From NCBI GenBank assembly GCA_013054445.1, contig JAAMPI010000962.1, positions 1-22,138 of the forward strand: 22,138 nt of DNA. The letters are read 5' to 3'. Made by a program: the position numbers and the translations under genes. Shown here piece after piece: positions 1 through 9,093 of the stretch. This DNA comes from Cudoniella acicularis (Eukaryota > Ascomycota > Leotiomycetes > Helotiales > Helotiaceae). The notes beneath the pieces were generated by a model. It had not been told where the DNA came from. It made no database searches and was given only the letters and a program-made list of their open reading frames with translations. Positions within the stretch are counted from its first letter, which is position 1; each line of letters starts with the position of its first letter.

Positions 1-45
1 CTTCTTTTGCTTGTAGAAACAAAGATTCATTTCTCCGCACTCGCT

Positions 46-1242
46 ATGGAGAATATCAACATTTACACTACGCCCGCGGCGAAGGCGCCGCCCGGCCAAG
101 TGAACAATCTGATAAACCCATACTCGCAACAACCCGGCCTCGTTGCGGCTGCAGCAGTCTGTCTGACCTTAACGACGATTTTCGTCGCAATCCGCACCTT
201 CACCAAGGTCTATGTCTTGCGGGCAACGCAAATCGAGGACTGTAGGTGCCACACGTGGCTTGTCCGCGCCTCGCAGAGTCCCATAGTACTCACTAAACTT
301 CTGTCTTAGATGCACTTATAATAGCCCAATTTGGCCTCGCCGCCTTCATCGGCGTAATCGTCACCAGTGGCACGTACGGTCAAGGACGTCACATCTGGGA
401 CGTCTCCATCCATGGTGTCCAGCAAGTCGCAAACCTCTCGAACATTTCCGAGATCCTCTATGGGCCCACAATGTTCTGCGCAAAATTCAGCGTCCTCAAA
501 CAAATCGAACGCATATTCTGCAGCATCAAAAAAGATCATGTCTATTGGTGGATCCAAGCCATGATATGGGCTAATGCACTGTTTGATGTTAGCATCTTCG
601 TATCTTTCCTGTGTGCTTGTATCCCGAGGGAGAAACTCTGGAACCCGACGGTAGAAGGGACTTGCATTTCGACGAATGGGTCGATTATTGCGACGAGTAT
701 TATTAACATTATTTCAGATTGGTCGGCGTTGATTCTTCCACTTGTGGTAATTCGCAAGTTGAAAATGGACATGCAGAAGAAGCTGGGTGTTATGGCTATT
801 TTTGCTGTTGGATTATTGGCTTGCATTGCTAGTATTGTGCGGTTGATTTACTCTATTCAACTCACGAACTCCGCAGATGAGACCTGGGCTATTGATCCCG
901 TTGGCATCTGGGCGTAAGTTTCCCCTCGCCTTTTCCATTCTCTTTCCCTTAGCAACTAACCTCCCCCATAGCTTCATTGAGTTCGCCACCGTAATCCTCT
1001 CAGGCTGCTTCCCTATCCTCCCTAGATTCATGCAATTCATCCGCTACGGACGCAACGGCGCCCTCAAGACCCACACCAATAATAGTGCGTATGAAATGGG
1101 CTCTGCCGGGCGCGCAAAGGGGAGCCAATTTTCCGGAACGGGCCCAAAGAGCGGGGGAAGGAGGGAGGATTTTAAAGGGATGGCGGGTAGTGGGCAGAGA
1201 GAGTATATCCCGCTGGATGATGAAAGAAGGGTTGGAATGTAG
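46..1242 (+). CDS. Fungal rhodopsin-domain (SAT4/PTH11-like) integral membrane protein
   Basis: Inferred exons are 46-241, 310-913 and 972-1242, giving 356 residues. Both introns (68 and 58 nt) have GT..AG ends (GTAGGT, GTAAGT) and join the frames without a stop. Seven hydrophobic segments are expected; the first begins near residue 30, which fits the ATG at 46. Family hallmarks are present: a YGQGRHIWD loop, a TM5/6 segment SDWSALILPLVVIRKL followed by KKLGVMAIFAVG, and FIEFATVILSGCFPILPR near the end of the membrane part. The C-terminal tail is Gly/Ser/Arg-rich and cytosolic by family precedent. Members are fungus-specific membrane proteins; some (Pth11 type) act in surface sensing, but most are uncharacterised and no ligand can be inferred. 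The N-terminus lies 45 nt from the window edge, so an upstream exon cannot be excluded, though the ORF looks complete. Confidence 0.88.
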
Positions 1243-2061
1243 AAAATGAGGTATGTCTCGAGAGTGCATAAAATTAATGAGTATAGAAGCTGATGCAGAA
1301 GATAGGACGGTGGAGCTTCACATGCCCCCCCCGTACCTGGCGGCAGGACCTAAGTTCGAGTATCGTACTTGGAAAGGCACGACAAACGAAGGACACAATG
1401 TGGAAAAGACAGTTATTCGGATGACATGAAAATTATGGACTGAAAATATAGTTTGAGCCTTGTGATAGTGTATGTATTCGATGTCTTTATCTATTCACGA
1501 CAGACAGACTTGGATTTTTAGCGTCATGGATTAAATGTTCTGCATGGATCATGAAACTGAAACTGTATTTTAACAAACGACTGTAGTGGTAATTTGTTCT
1601 CAGCATCGTAGGATGTGGATAGTATCTAATAAATTAAAAAAAGAAATTATGATGTTCCTGGTGTCTATTTGCATTCCTCAAATGCAGAAAATGGCAGTCT
1701 ATACTTACCATTATTTAGATTATTCTCTCTGCAGTGATTGACATTGCCTCTCAGTATTAGGAAACTACATTACCTGAACTGCACTTGCAACCGATGGTCT
1801 CTAGACAGTTGCATTTAAATATTAAATTCAGTAATAATGAAGTGCGAAGATACCGGTTTTTGTGGGTACCTTAACTGAGTGACTTTCATGTTGTGAATAA
1901 GTCTCCTTTCTGAGTATTCTCCCTCCTGAGAATACCTCTTATTGAAGTTATGATATTTTATAAGCATGGAAGAAATTAGGCCGTCGAACATGACTGTTTG
2001 CAGGCTACTGGAACTTATAAAGTGTATTTACAGCCAAATATGAGAACCTGTCGACTCTCTA
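1243..2061. other. Convergent intergenic region, no gene seen
   Basis: This AT-rich spacer lies between the 3' ends of the rhodopsin-domain gene and the MFS gene. Stops are frequent in all frames and no protein family is recognisable. It should hold the 3' UTRs and polyadenylation signals of both genes; AATAAATTAAAA near 1628-1640 is a plausible A-rich element. A C8 run occurs at about 1324-1332. Confidence 0.6.
1914..1935. repeat. Perfect 8-bp inverted repeat (hairpin)
   Basis: GTATTCTC at 1914-1921 and GAGAATAC at 1928-1935 are exact reverse complements around a 6-nt CCTCCT loop. The hairpin lies about 130 bp beyond the stop of the minus-strand MFS gene, in the convergent spacer. A role in 3'-end formation is possible but not shown. 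Confidence 0.5.
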
Positions 2062-3827
2062 TTAAGATTTACTTCCTACCTCCACACCCGCTTGCTGTCC
2101 CATTTCAATGTTGTCCTCTTCACTTTTCACTCCCACCTGAGTACTCTGCGTCCTAACATTCGTAATCGACAAACTAGCCATCAACCCCACAAATGAAACA
2201 ACTGAATAAAAAATCCACATCCTACTAAACCCAAACGTCAAGATATTAAGCAACTTCTCCTGCTGCCCCGGGCTTAATTCCCGAATGGAAGCCACCGCCT
2301 CAATTATATTCCCTTTCCCCAACTGGGCCATCAACGAGGGAGGCACATCAGCGACTAGGAGCCCTGCGGATTGGGCTTGCACTTGGCTCTGTACTATTAC
2401 TTGTCCGATAACCAGACTGATGGCGTTACTGAGCATACGTACAAACTGGAAGGCGGAGGTGCCGGCTGCAATTTTTGGGGGTTCCAGGTGGGCTTGGAGG
2501 GCGAGCAGGGGAGCGTAGAAGTTAAGTCCTATGCCGATAGCGGCAACCCCTTGGAAGCAGATGATGCGAGGCCAGTCGGCGTGGGAAGGAAACGTGACAA
2601 AGAGGCCGCAGCCGAGAGTCATGGCTAGGAGACCAACACGGATTACGGCTAGGTAGTGGCCAGTTCGCCTGATGAAAACGCCGGTGGCAACACAGAAGAC
2701 GCTAAATGTTAGGGCCAAGGGGAGGAACCACACTCCTGAAAGGAGAGATGAAGCTCCTAAGACGAGTTGGAAGTAGAGAGGGAGGAAAAAGGCGCTTGCC
2801 ATGAAGGCGAGGCTTTGACAGAAGCATACTATCAGGACCGCGATGTTGGAGCGTTGCGTAAAGATTACCGACGGTATAAGGGGACTAGTGGATACTCGCC
2901 ATTGGACGAAACCAAAAGCAAGCAAGGTCAGGATTCCAAAGAGGAGCAGGCATATAACGGTTGCTGAAGACCATGGATAGGTTACTCCGCCGAATTGAAG
3001 TCCAACAAGTAGAATTGTCGTTCCAGCAATGACAAGGACAGTTCCTAGCCAGTCAATTGCTTTTAAACCGGCTAACAACGTTGTCCCTTGGTTATGGACT
3101 CTCAGGAAAGTCGCAAGTAATAGGATGGAGAGCGCAATGCACGGCACTAATCAAGATGAGTTAGGGTTAGGGTTAAGGCTAAGGCTCAACACTTACAGTT
3201 GATCCAAAAGATCCAGCGCCAAGACAGGCGCTCAGTGAGAGCCCCCCCTATCAATGGAGCAAGAGCGACGGCAACTGCCCACACGGCGCCAAGAAGACCC
3301 AGGTACTTTGCCCGCTCCCGCAGACTGAACAGGTCGCTGATACATATATTTGCCAGGACGAGGAGACCACCAGCGCCAACCCCTTGCGCGGTTCTCGCGA
3401 CGAGAAGCATCGCAGTGTTGACGGAGAGCGCAGCTATTAAGCTAGCAGCGAAGAAGAGCGCATTGGCCACGAGCAAGACAGGCTTGCGACCAAAGACATC
3501 GCTGAACTTGCCCCATATGGGCGCCGTGACACACTGTGCTAAGAGATAGGCTGATGCGATCCAGGAGTAGGCAGAGTCGGAAGCTTCTAAATTCTGGACG
3601 ATGCTGGGTAGGGCGACGGTCATCGCAACCGTATCCAAGGCGGCGATGAATACCACCATGCACAGAGAGCAGACAACGAGGACGCGTCTGCTCTCTGCAA
3701 GCTGCTTGTGAACTGGGGTAGATGCTTCCGAGGCTTCGACCGTGTCAGTGGTGGGCTTCTCCGTAAGATCATCACTGCTTGGCTTCGCCGCGGTCGGATG
3801 AGGTGTCGTAGCCATCGTCGAAGTCAT
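2062..3827 (-). CDS. MFS drug-type exporter, 14-TM (DHA2-like)
   Basis: Exons on the minus strand are 3827-3197 and 3146-2062, giving 571 residues, normal for 14-TM fungal pumps. The 50-nt intron has a GTAAGT donor, CTAAC branch site and TTAG acceptor, and restores WRWIFWIN-LPCIAL across the junction. Visible motifs are LDTVAMTVALP (residues 64-74, D1-like), the motif A loop GKFSDVFGRK (106-115), RTAQGVGAGG (145-154), and a motif C-like helix ending ALAPLIGGAL (about 188-197). The N-terminal 45 residues are polar and cytosolic. The likely role is proton-coupled export of toxic compounds or a metabolite at the plasma membrane; the substrate is unknown. ATG 3827 was chosen because the in-frame codon further out is GTG; ATG 3815 is an alternative. 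Its position about 1.8 kb from the UbiA/NRPS-like pair makes a cluster exporter role possible. Confidence 0.88.
3161..3172 (+). repeat. Two telomere-type TTAGGG units inside the MFS intron
   Basis: TTAGGGTTAGGG is followed by degenerate TTAAGGC/TAAGGC units up to about 3186, filling most of the 50-nt intron. On the gene strand this reads CCCTAACCCTAAC and supplies the CTAAC branch site. Confidence 0.6.
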
Positions 3828-3838
3828 TTCGCGGGCAT
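3824..3838 (-). promoter_or_regulatory. Four-codon upstream ORF overlapping the MFS start
   Basis: On the minus strand, ATG (3838-3836), three codons and TGA (3826-3824) form a minimal ORF. Its stop overlaps the proposed MFS start ATG (3827-3825) as ATGA. If the mRNA begins upstream, this could lower initiation or force reinitiation at the main start. Whether it is transcribed is unknown. Confidence 0.35.
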
Positions 3839-4283
3839 GAGGTCGGCCAACCACTTTTGTGACTATATTTGACCACGTCCAACCTGTTTATCTCTTTACT
3901 CCCCAGGCGGATATACATGTCCAACACGGACTGATGGCATAGTAAATTGTGCTGCGTTTGAGGAACATCGTTGGGCTCCTGCAGTGCCATTGAGATTTCG
4001 TGTTGGCTCACCCCCCTTTACAGGGGCTCTCGAAGCGATATAGCCAATTGATACCCTATGCTGACATGCGAGACCAGGTAGAAAAAAAACAAGCGTCAAC
4101 CAACATCCCATTTGCATCCCGGGTAAACTAGAAAGGGAATTTACACTGCATATTTGCAACGTTCCACACGAAGCTTACGAGTACGTGTTATCAGGCCTTT
4201 CCTCCCAAAAAGGCACTTTCGGAACATTCTCTCACTATCTTGGCATGTGGTGAAGAACACCCCTGGGGAGACAAATAACCTTA

Positions 4284-4950
4284 CGAGCCCACCTCCAGAA
4301 GTCTGTGCACATATCATATAATTTAATTGTCGCGAACCACCTTAATTAATTAATTAGCCGTCATCCACCCTCTACGTGCTACCATTTCAAATATCTAGTG
4401 TCTCTGCTCTACAATTAATCCATTAGTCTAATCCTGATCAAGTTTATCCTATTGCTCTATTATTACATGCGCTATTTCAACCTCATTTGTAGACTGGATT
4501 TTGCGACGATAGAGGGACTGTTTTATGGCTCTCTAGCACTTTTTAAACGCCGTGTAATCATCTAAATAGAGGCACCAAGGCCTAGTTCGGTTTTGAGTTG
4601 AAGGTAATCAAGGCATCTATGCTCGTACGAAAAACTGATATAATCGATAATATAGTAGACTTGTTTTTGATTTAAAAGGCGGTGGGCACCTGTGCGTGTG
4701 GGTCGTGCTCGCTCGGGCGTACCATATTTTAAAATTTGATTAATTATCGACTGTCTAGTTCGATAGACCTTTGCGATCTAAGAAGGACCCTAATGTGCAA
4801 GCCAGCGTAGCTGTCGGATAGCCTCCTTATGCTTTGTGAGGATTTCGAACCCGAATTAATGCCCTGGCATCGGATTTGGTGGTGTTGATGGCTCTATATT
4901 GGCATAATTATTAAAGTGTGGGTGTGCACAGACTTCTGGAGGTGGGCTCA
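4284..4950. mobile_element. Putative non-autonomous TIR element (MITE-like)
   Basis: The 27 bases at 4285-4311 (beginning GAGCCCACCTCCAG) are the exact reverse complement of 4923-4949 (ending GGAGGTGGGCTC). They bound about 0.67 kb of AT-rich DNA with no transposase-length ORF. Allowing one terminal mismatched base on each side, TTA flanks the element at both ends (4281-4283 and 4951-4953). A 3-bp TTA/TAA target duplication is characteristic of PIF/Harbinger elements and their Tourist-type MITEs. The 27-bp perfect TIR is direct evidence. The superfamily assignment rests on a 3-bp match and is only suggestive. No second copy was seen in the window. Confidence 0.62.
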
Positions 4951-4976
4951 TTATGAGCCTGGCTGCAGAAGTCTGT
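4928..4976. repeat. Foldback hairpin at the right end of the TIR element
   Basis: ACAGACTTCTG (4928-4938) pairs exactly with CAGAAGTCTGT (4966-4976), and GGCTCAT (4945-4951) pairs with ATGAGCC (4953-4959) around one central base. The outer half, 4953-4980, is a diverged second copy of the TIR in the orientation of the left end. The element boundary is therefore a head-to-head TIR pair. Confidence 0.6.
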
Positions 4977-5648
4977 ATCTTATAGCGCATTTTACTAGTA
5001 AATCGAAAATCGAAAACTTTAAAAACATAGTTAATAGATAGTATCTTTGCCTTCTAAAACTCGCGATTATTTATATCGTGAACTATAATTATTTACAGTT
5101 ATTTTATAATTTTAAAGTGATCATGATAAGTCTAGCGTTTAGGAGCCTAAATGTGGGGTCGCAAAGCCTGAAAATCGTTTAAAAATGCCCTGTAAGATAC
5201 AGACCTATGACCCCAGGCTCGTTAATGGGGTCGCGGGCAGCCCGTGCCACCCCAGTTCTCGCTACGATGAGATTGAATGCCGTCAGGGGTAGGGCTGAAT
5301 ATCAGACGACAGAAGAGAAGTAATATAGGGCATGCGACCCTACTTCGTGGAGGGCAAAAATAGCACCACGAGATAGCCTGCTTAGATCCTTCCCTATCCA
5401 CGCAGTGCTGTCAATACTAGACCCGTGTGGGTGTTCTCAAGAAATAACCACAAGATACGAGAATTATGCCATAAAATCCAAAGAAATCCGTATTGACATT
5501 GCCAACCTACAATAATCATTGATAATATGCTAGATAATTAGCCAGAAATTAAGAAATTTACATATTGTATATAATTCCCTAACTTAAATGTTGGTAAGAC
5601 ATAGCTAGTTGCCACTGCCGACGACTGTGCCCTGACGCTCCCCCCCCC

Positions 5649-6623
5649 TCATAGACCCCCTAGAGAAATACTCCACTTCTTGACGAATGGCAGGCAGTAA
5701 ATCACTGCCACCCACAAATTCCAAAGCAGGAAGGTCGTTTTGTCTTGTGGTACTGACCGACAGAAGAGACTCCGAACAGATACTGTCGCTCCAAGAATAG
5801 CCAGGCATGCATAAACGCCCGGGACAGAATCCCAAAACCAGGGGCAGAAGAAACTGAAGGCGGATACGGAAACCGCGATGATCCATCGACTAGGCTCATC
5901 TCCAATCGTCAGGGGGACGCTCTTCCTCCCTCGTAGTTTATCGCCTTCTTGGTCCGGCATATCCTGGCTATGAACAGAAGTCATGACCATGGCAGCGATG
6001 ACGGCAAACCACGAAACAACGGTTGTAGATACAGGGAGCGGCCTTGAAAAGGCTACTTCCATTGCTCCCGAGGCATATGAAATAAATCCACAGGCGTTGA
6101 TGAAGTTCCGCACGAAGCAGTTGGTGTCGGCACCTTCAAGGTCGTTGTACCACACTCCCAAACAGACAAGGGCCAGGCATTGCCGAAGGGCCCCAAAAGA
6201 ATTGCTTATTAGGACTGCCAAGGGGTATAGGATAAGCATCCACACTTTAGCTCTTTCGGGGCTAAGCCTTTTCGCAGGCATTGGCCTCCAAGGCTTGTTC
6301 ACACCGTCCTCGAGGATGGCAGAAGGTTGACGCTGGTTGTCAATCGCAAAAGGGAGAAGGTTGATCCATATCCAAAAGGCGACTCGTGGAATCCGGCACA
6401 GAATTTCGATGTCGGTAGGTACAGTATTTTGATCGACTCCGAACGCGAGCGTTGATAGAGCGTTGACAGTTCCGAATAAAGCCATAGGGCAGACAATCGT
6501 TTTGAGGTCACTAAACGTGAACAGCCATATGGAGTAGAGATGGAAAAAAAGGCTTCCGATGCGTACGGTAAGGTCTTCAACCAAGGCGGGGATCCCATAT
6601 TTTCGCGCTGATAGATACACCAT
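5649..6623 (-). CDS. UbiA-superfamily membrane prenyltransferase / terpene cyclase-like protein
   Basis: This is an intronless ORF of 324 residues, a usual length for UbiA enzymes, with about eight hydrophobic segments. Family features are LWLF-type SIWLFTFSDLKTIV (31-44), the first polar motif region with N96, E105-D106 and NKPWRP (109-114), WYNDLEGAD (158-166), RNFINACG (172-179), and the second aspartate motif D221-x2-D224-x3-D228 followed by LRGRKSVPLTIGD. UbiA enzymes bind a Mg-diphosphate prenyl donor between the two Asp motifs and either prenylate an aromatic acceptor or, in the fumagillin Fma-TC type, cyclise farnesyl diphosphate. Here the first motif is degenerate: where NxxxDxxxD is expected, only the final Asp (D106) aligns, with Ala and Arg at the other two places. 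The gene diverges from the NRPS-like gene across 631 bp, suggesting co-regulation. Prenyltransferase versus cyclase cannot be decided from sequence. Confidence 0.85.
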   Translation of the reverse strand: MVYLSARKYGIPALVEDLTVRIGSLFFHLYSIWLFTFSDLKTIVCPMALFGTVNALSTLAFGVDQNTVPTDIEILCRIPRVAFWIWINLLPFAIDNQRQPSAILEDGVNKPWRPMPAKRLSPERAKVWMLILYPLAVLISNSFGALRQCLALVCLGVWYNDLEGADTNCFVRNFINACGFISYASGAMEVAFSRPLPVSTTVVSWFAVIAAMVMTSVHSQDMPDQEGDKLRGRKSVPLTIGDEPSRWIIAVSVSAFSFFCPWFWDSVPGVYACLAILGATVSVRSLFCRSVPQDKTTFLLWNLWVAVIYCLPFVKKWSISLGGL

Positions 6624-7254
6624 GACGGATGCTTGAGGTTGAAGTCTTCTCGGAAGTAATATAAATCATAACAGAAAGCTTGAAGCACAAGATATCATAG
6701 AGGTGTGGTCGCATTTATTTAGATTTATGACAGCCCCACGCCCCTGCGGATGGTTATCCTCGCCTGCTATCTATTTTTCTGCAAGCACCTGTTGGTACTG
6801 GGGCAGCGGTTGCATCTGTGTTATTGACGCAGAGTATAGGAGGGGCTACAAAATATTGCGAGGCTGCCACATGGCAACTTCCCACGGGCTTGAAGTTAAG
6901 AGACCAAGATGGACAAATTATAAGACTCTAGATTTTATTGTTGAATTGAACACTGTGTGAGAAAGAAAGAGATGCCTACGGCGGGTTCTTTCGTGCACGA
7001 GACGAATCGGTCAGCCTAAGAGTCTAAGACCCATGCCTGGATCGGAGTGAATTAGATAATTCAGGTTGTGCGGCGCAGAAAGATACATTCAGGCTAAATA
7101 GTAGGTCCAACACCTCAACAGCTTCCCCAGAGACCTCTCCTTTTCAGCACATAGGGAATTAGGCTTCATCAAGCTTTTTGTATTGTCAAGTGAAATTTCA
7201 TCGATCGACGAACACAGAACTCCGTCGCAGTCTCTGCAGCCCGTTTAGTTAGAG
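6624..7254. promoter_or_regulatory. Shared divergent promoter region (UbiA / NRPS-like)
   Basis: These 631 bp separate the start codons of two divergently transcribed biosynthesis-type genes. No long ORF here looks coding; an 85-codon plus frame at 6703-6960 has no family signal. A pyrimidine-rich stretch precedes the plus-strand ATG, as is common in fungal promoters. No specific regulator site was identified with confidence. Confidence 0.5.
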
Positions 7255-9086
7255 ATGGCTAGAACTTACGCACCTTACGGCTTCGGTTATCGAACCCTCA
7301 GCGAAACTCTCAGCCATTTGGCAACCTCACAGCCAGATCGGATCTATGCGTCTATTCCTAAGACAGCTAACCTGGTGGATGGGTTCTTGGATGTGTCTGT
7401 TTCCGACATGGAGCGCATGGCGAGTGCTCTCACTGGTTGGATAGAGGATACATGGGGTCAGTCCTCGAGCTTCGAGACTATTGCGTACATTGGAATACCG
7501 GACCTGAGAAGCGTTCCGGTTTTCCTCGCTGCCGTTAGGAATGGATACAAGGCAAGTTCGGCATCCCAAGTGAGATTCTTATTCACTTACTGACGTTGAT
7601 AAGCTGTTCCTCCCTTCGCCACGCAATGCTATGGCAGCAAACGTCAGCCTGTTAGAGAAAACCGGATGCTCGAAAATCATTTACGCAAAAGAAGTCAAAC
7701 CTGTAATTGATCAGATTTGCAATTTAACCACCGCCTTGGCTATTGAAGTCTCTTCTTTTGATGAAATATTTCGAATGCCATTACGCGGCACCTTCTTCCC
7801 AAAACGACCCTTCGACAAGGTTAAGAATGATCCAATTCTTATTCTACACTCCTCCGGCTCCACTGGTCTCCCAAAACCAATTACCATGACCAACGGCACC
7901 TTTGGAGTTTTGGACAGCGAACGCTTTCTCCCCGATGTCCCCGGTCGTGTAAGACGGGACTTCTCAATTTGGGATTTTGAGGGCGGCGGCAAATTCTTCA
8001 CAATATTTCCCTACTTCCATCTCGCTGGGTTCCTATCCCTCGTAGTGAATCCAATATTCACTGAAGCTTCCAGCCCAGTCCTTGGTCCTCCTCTGGCGCC
8101 ACCTAGTGGTGCTTTAATGAAGGAAGTTTTGAAGCATCAGAAAGTCAAAGCCCTGTACATTCCACCCTCCATTGCGGAGCAGATGCTAGCAGAGTCAGAC
8201 GGCATTGACTATTTCGAACGATTGGATTTCATTTGCTACACAGGAGGACCATTCTCTCCAGATGCTGGTCTAAGGCTTGTCCAAGTCACAGATCTCGTAC
8301 CGTTGTACGGATCGACAGAGGCATTCCAAACACCACAGTTGGTACCATCTAAAGAAGACTGGGCATACATGGAGTGGAATCCACACTTTAAACATGTTAT
8401 GGAGCTTGCCGAAGACGGTGCATATGAGTTAGTTTTATTTACAGATGCCTCCACGGAGAAGAGATCCGCTCTCAATCATAATTTTCCTGGAACCCCTGAA
8501 TGGAGAACACGAGACCTTTTCAAACCACATCCTTCAAAGCCAAACCTTTGGCAGTACTACGGACGGCGAGACGATATCATAGTGTTCTCGAATGGAGAGA
8601 AATTTAATCCTGTTCCTATGGAGTTGATGATCGGAGGCAACAAATCTCTAAGCGGTGTTTTGGTAGTCGGCCAGGGTCGTCTTCAAGCCAGTCTTCTTCT
8701 CGAACCTATTCCTGGCAATGCACATGACAGTGCGAAGTTCATAGAAGATTTATTGCCACTGGTGGGTCGTGCAAATGCCCAGGCTCCTGCTCAAGGTCGA
8801 ATAAGTCGGTCCAAAATACTAGTTGTCGCCCCCGGTGCTTTCATCCGCGCAGGTAAAGGAACTGTGATTAGGAAGCTGTCAGAGAAGAAATTGCAGGCGG
8901 AAATAGATAAGCTCTATTTGGTAAGAGAATTCTCGGATCCTTTTGAAGTCAAAGTCCGAAAAGTCTGATGTCGAGACATTTGCTGGAGACATTGTAGCTG
9001 ATGCGTTCTCGAAAAGACTCCACCTTCACGATGATTTCTTCGCATTTGGACTCGACTCGTTAAAGTCGGCTGAAATAATCCGCTGA
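7255..9086 (+). CDS. NRPS-like adenylation-thiolation protein, C-terminally truncated
   Basis: Exon 1 is 7255-7551 and exon 2 starts at 7604, joined by a 52-nt GC-AG intron that restores GYK-LFLPSPRN. The adenylation domain shows HSSGSTGLPKP (residues 181-191, ATP-binding A3), YGSTE (334-338, A5), WRTRDLF (399-405) and GRRDDIIVFSNGEKFNP (419-435). These are typical of fungal NRPS-like carboxylic-acid reductases of the aminoadipate-reductase type, which activate an acid as AMP ester, load it on a carrier and release it reductively. The reading frame stops at 8968 (553 residues). A carrier motif DDFFAFGLDSLKS, with the phosphopantetheine Ser, follows in the next frame and ends at TGA 9084-9086. 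Joining them needs either a 43-nt intron 8921-8963 (GTAAGA..AAAG, phase 0; a 34-nt version ends at 8954) or one extra base in the A-run at 8959-8962. The expected C-terminal reductase domain is absent; MFS sequence follows at once. The A domain looks intact, but the gene may be a relic. Confidence 0.8.
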
Positions 9087-9093
9087 TTAATAA

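Larger units (their letters stand above)
3839..5648. other. Long AT-rich gene-free region
   Basis: About 1.8 kb lies between the 5' side of the MFS gene and the 3' end of the UbiA gene. No ORF has recognisable coding character; the longest is an 87-codon frame at 3896-4159 on the minus strand with no family signal. The first few hundred bases should include the MFS promoter. From about 4285 to 5600 the DNA is strongly A/T-biased with many TA steps (for example TTAATTAATTAATTAG near 4343), and it contains the TIR element described separately. The near-identical words TGGGGTCGC at 5154-5162 and 5226-5234 flank an inverted GACCCCA, suggesting further degenerate repeat debris. Confidence 0.6.

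Noticed and set aside
4840..4870. B-box-like GGTTCGAAAT on the minus strand inside the TIR element
   Set aside because: The flanking bases do not form a T-stem and no A-box lies at the right distance, so there is no tRNA or SINE evidence.
4285..4949. Decayed transposase within the TIR element
   Set aside because: Attempts to read the interior on both strands gave only short stop-interrupted stretches without a recognisable transposase motif.
6703..6960. 85-codon plus-strand frame between UbiA and the NRPS-like gene
   Set aside because: No homology signal, atypical composition, and it lies in the shared promoter region.
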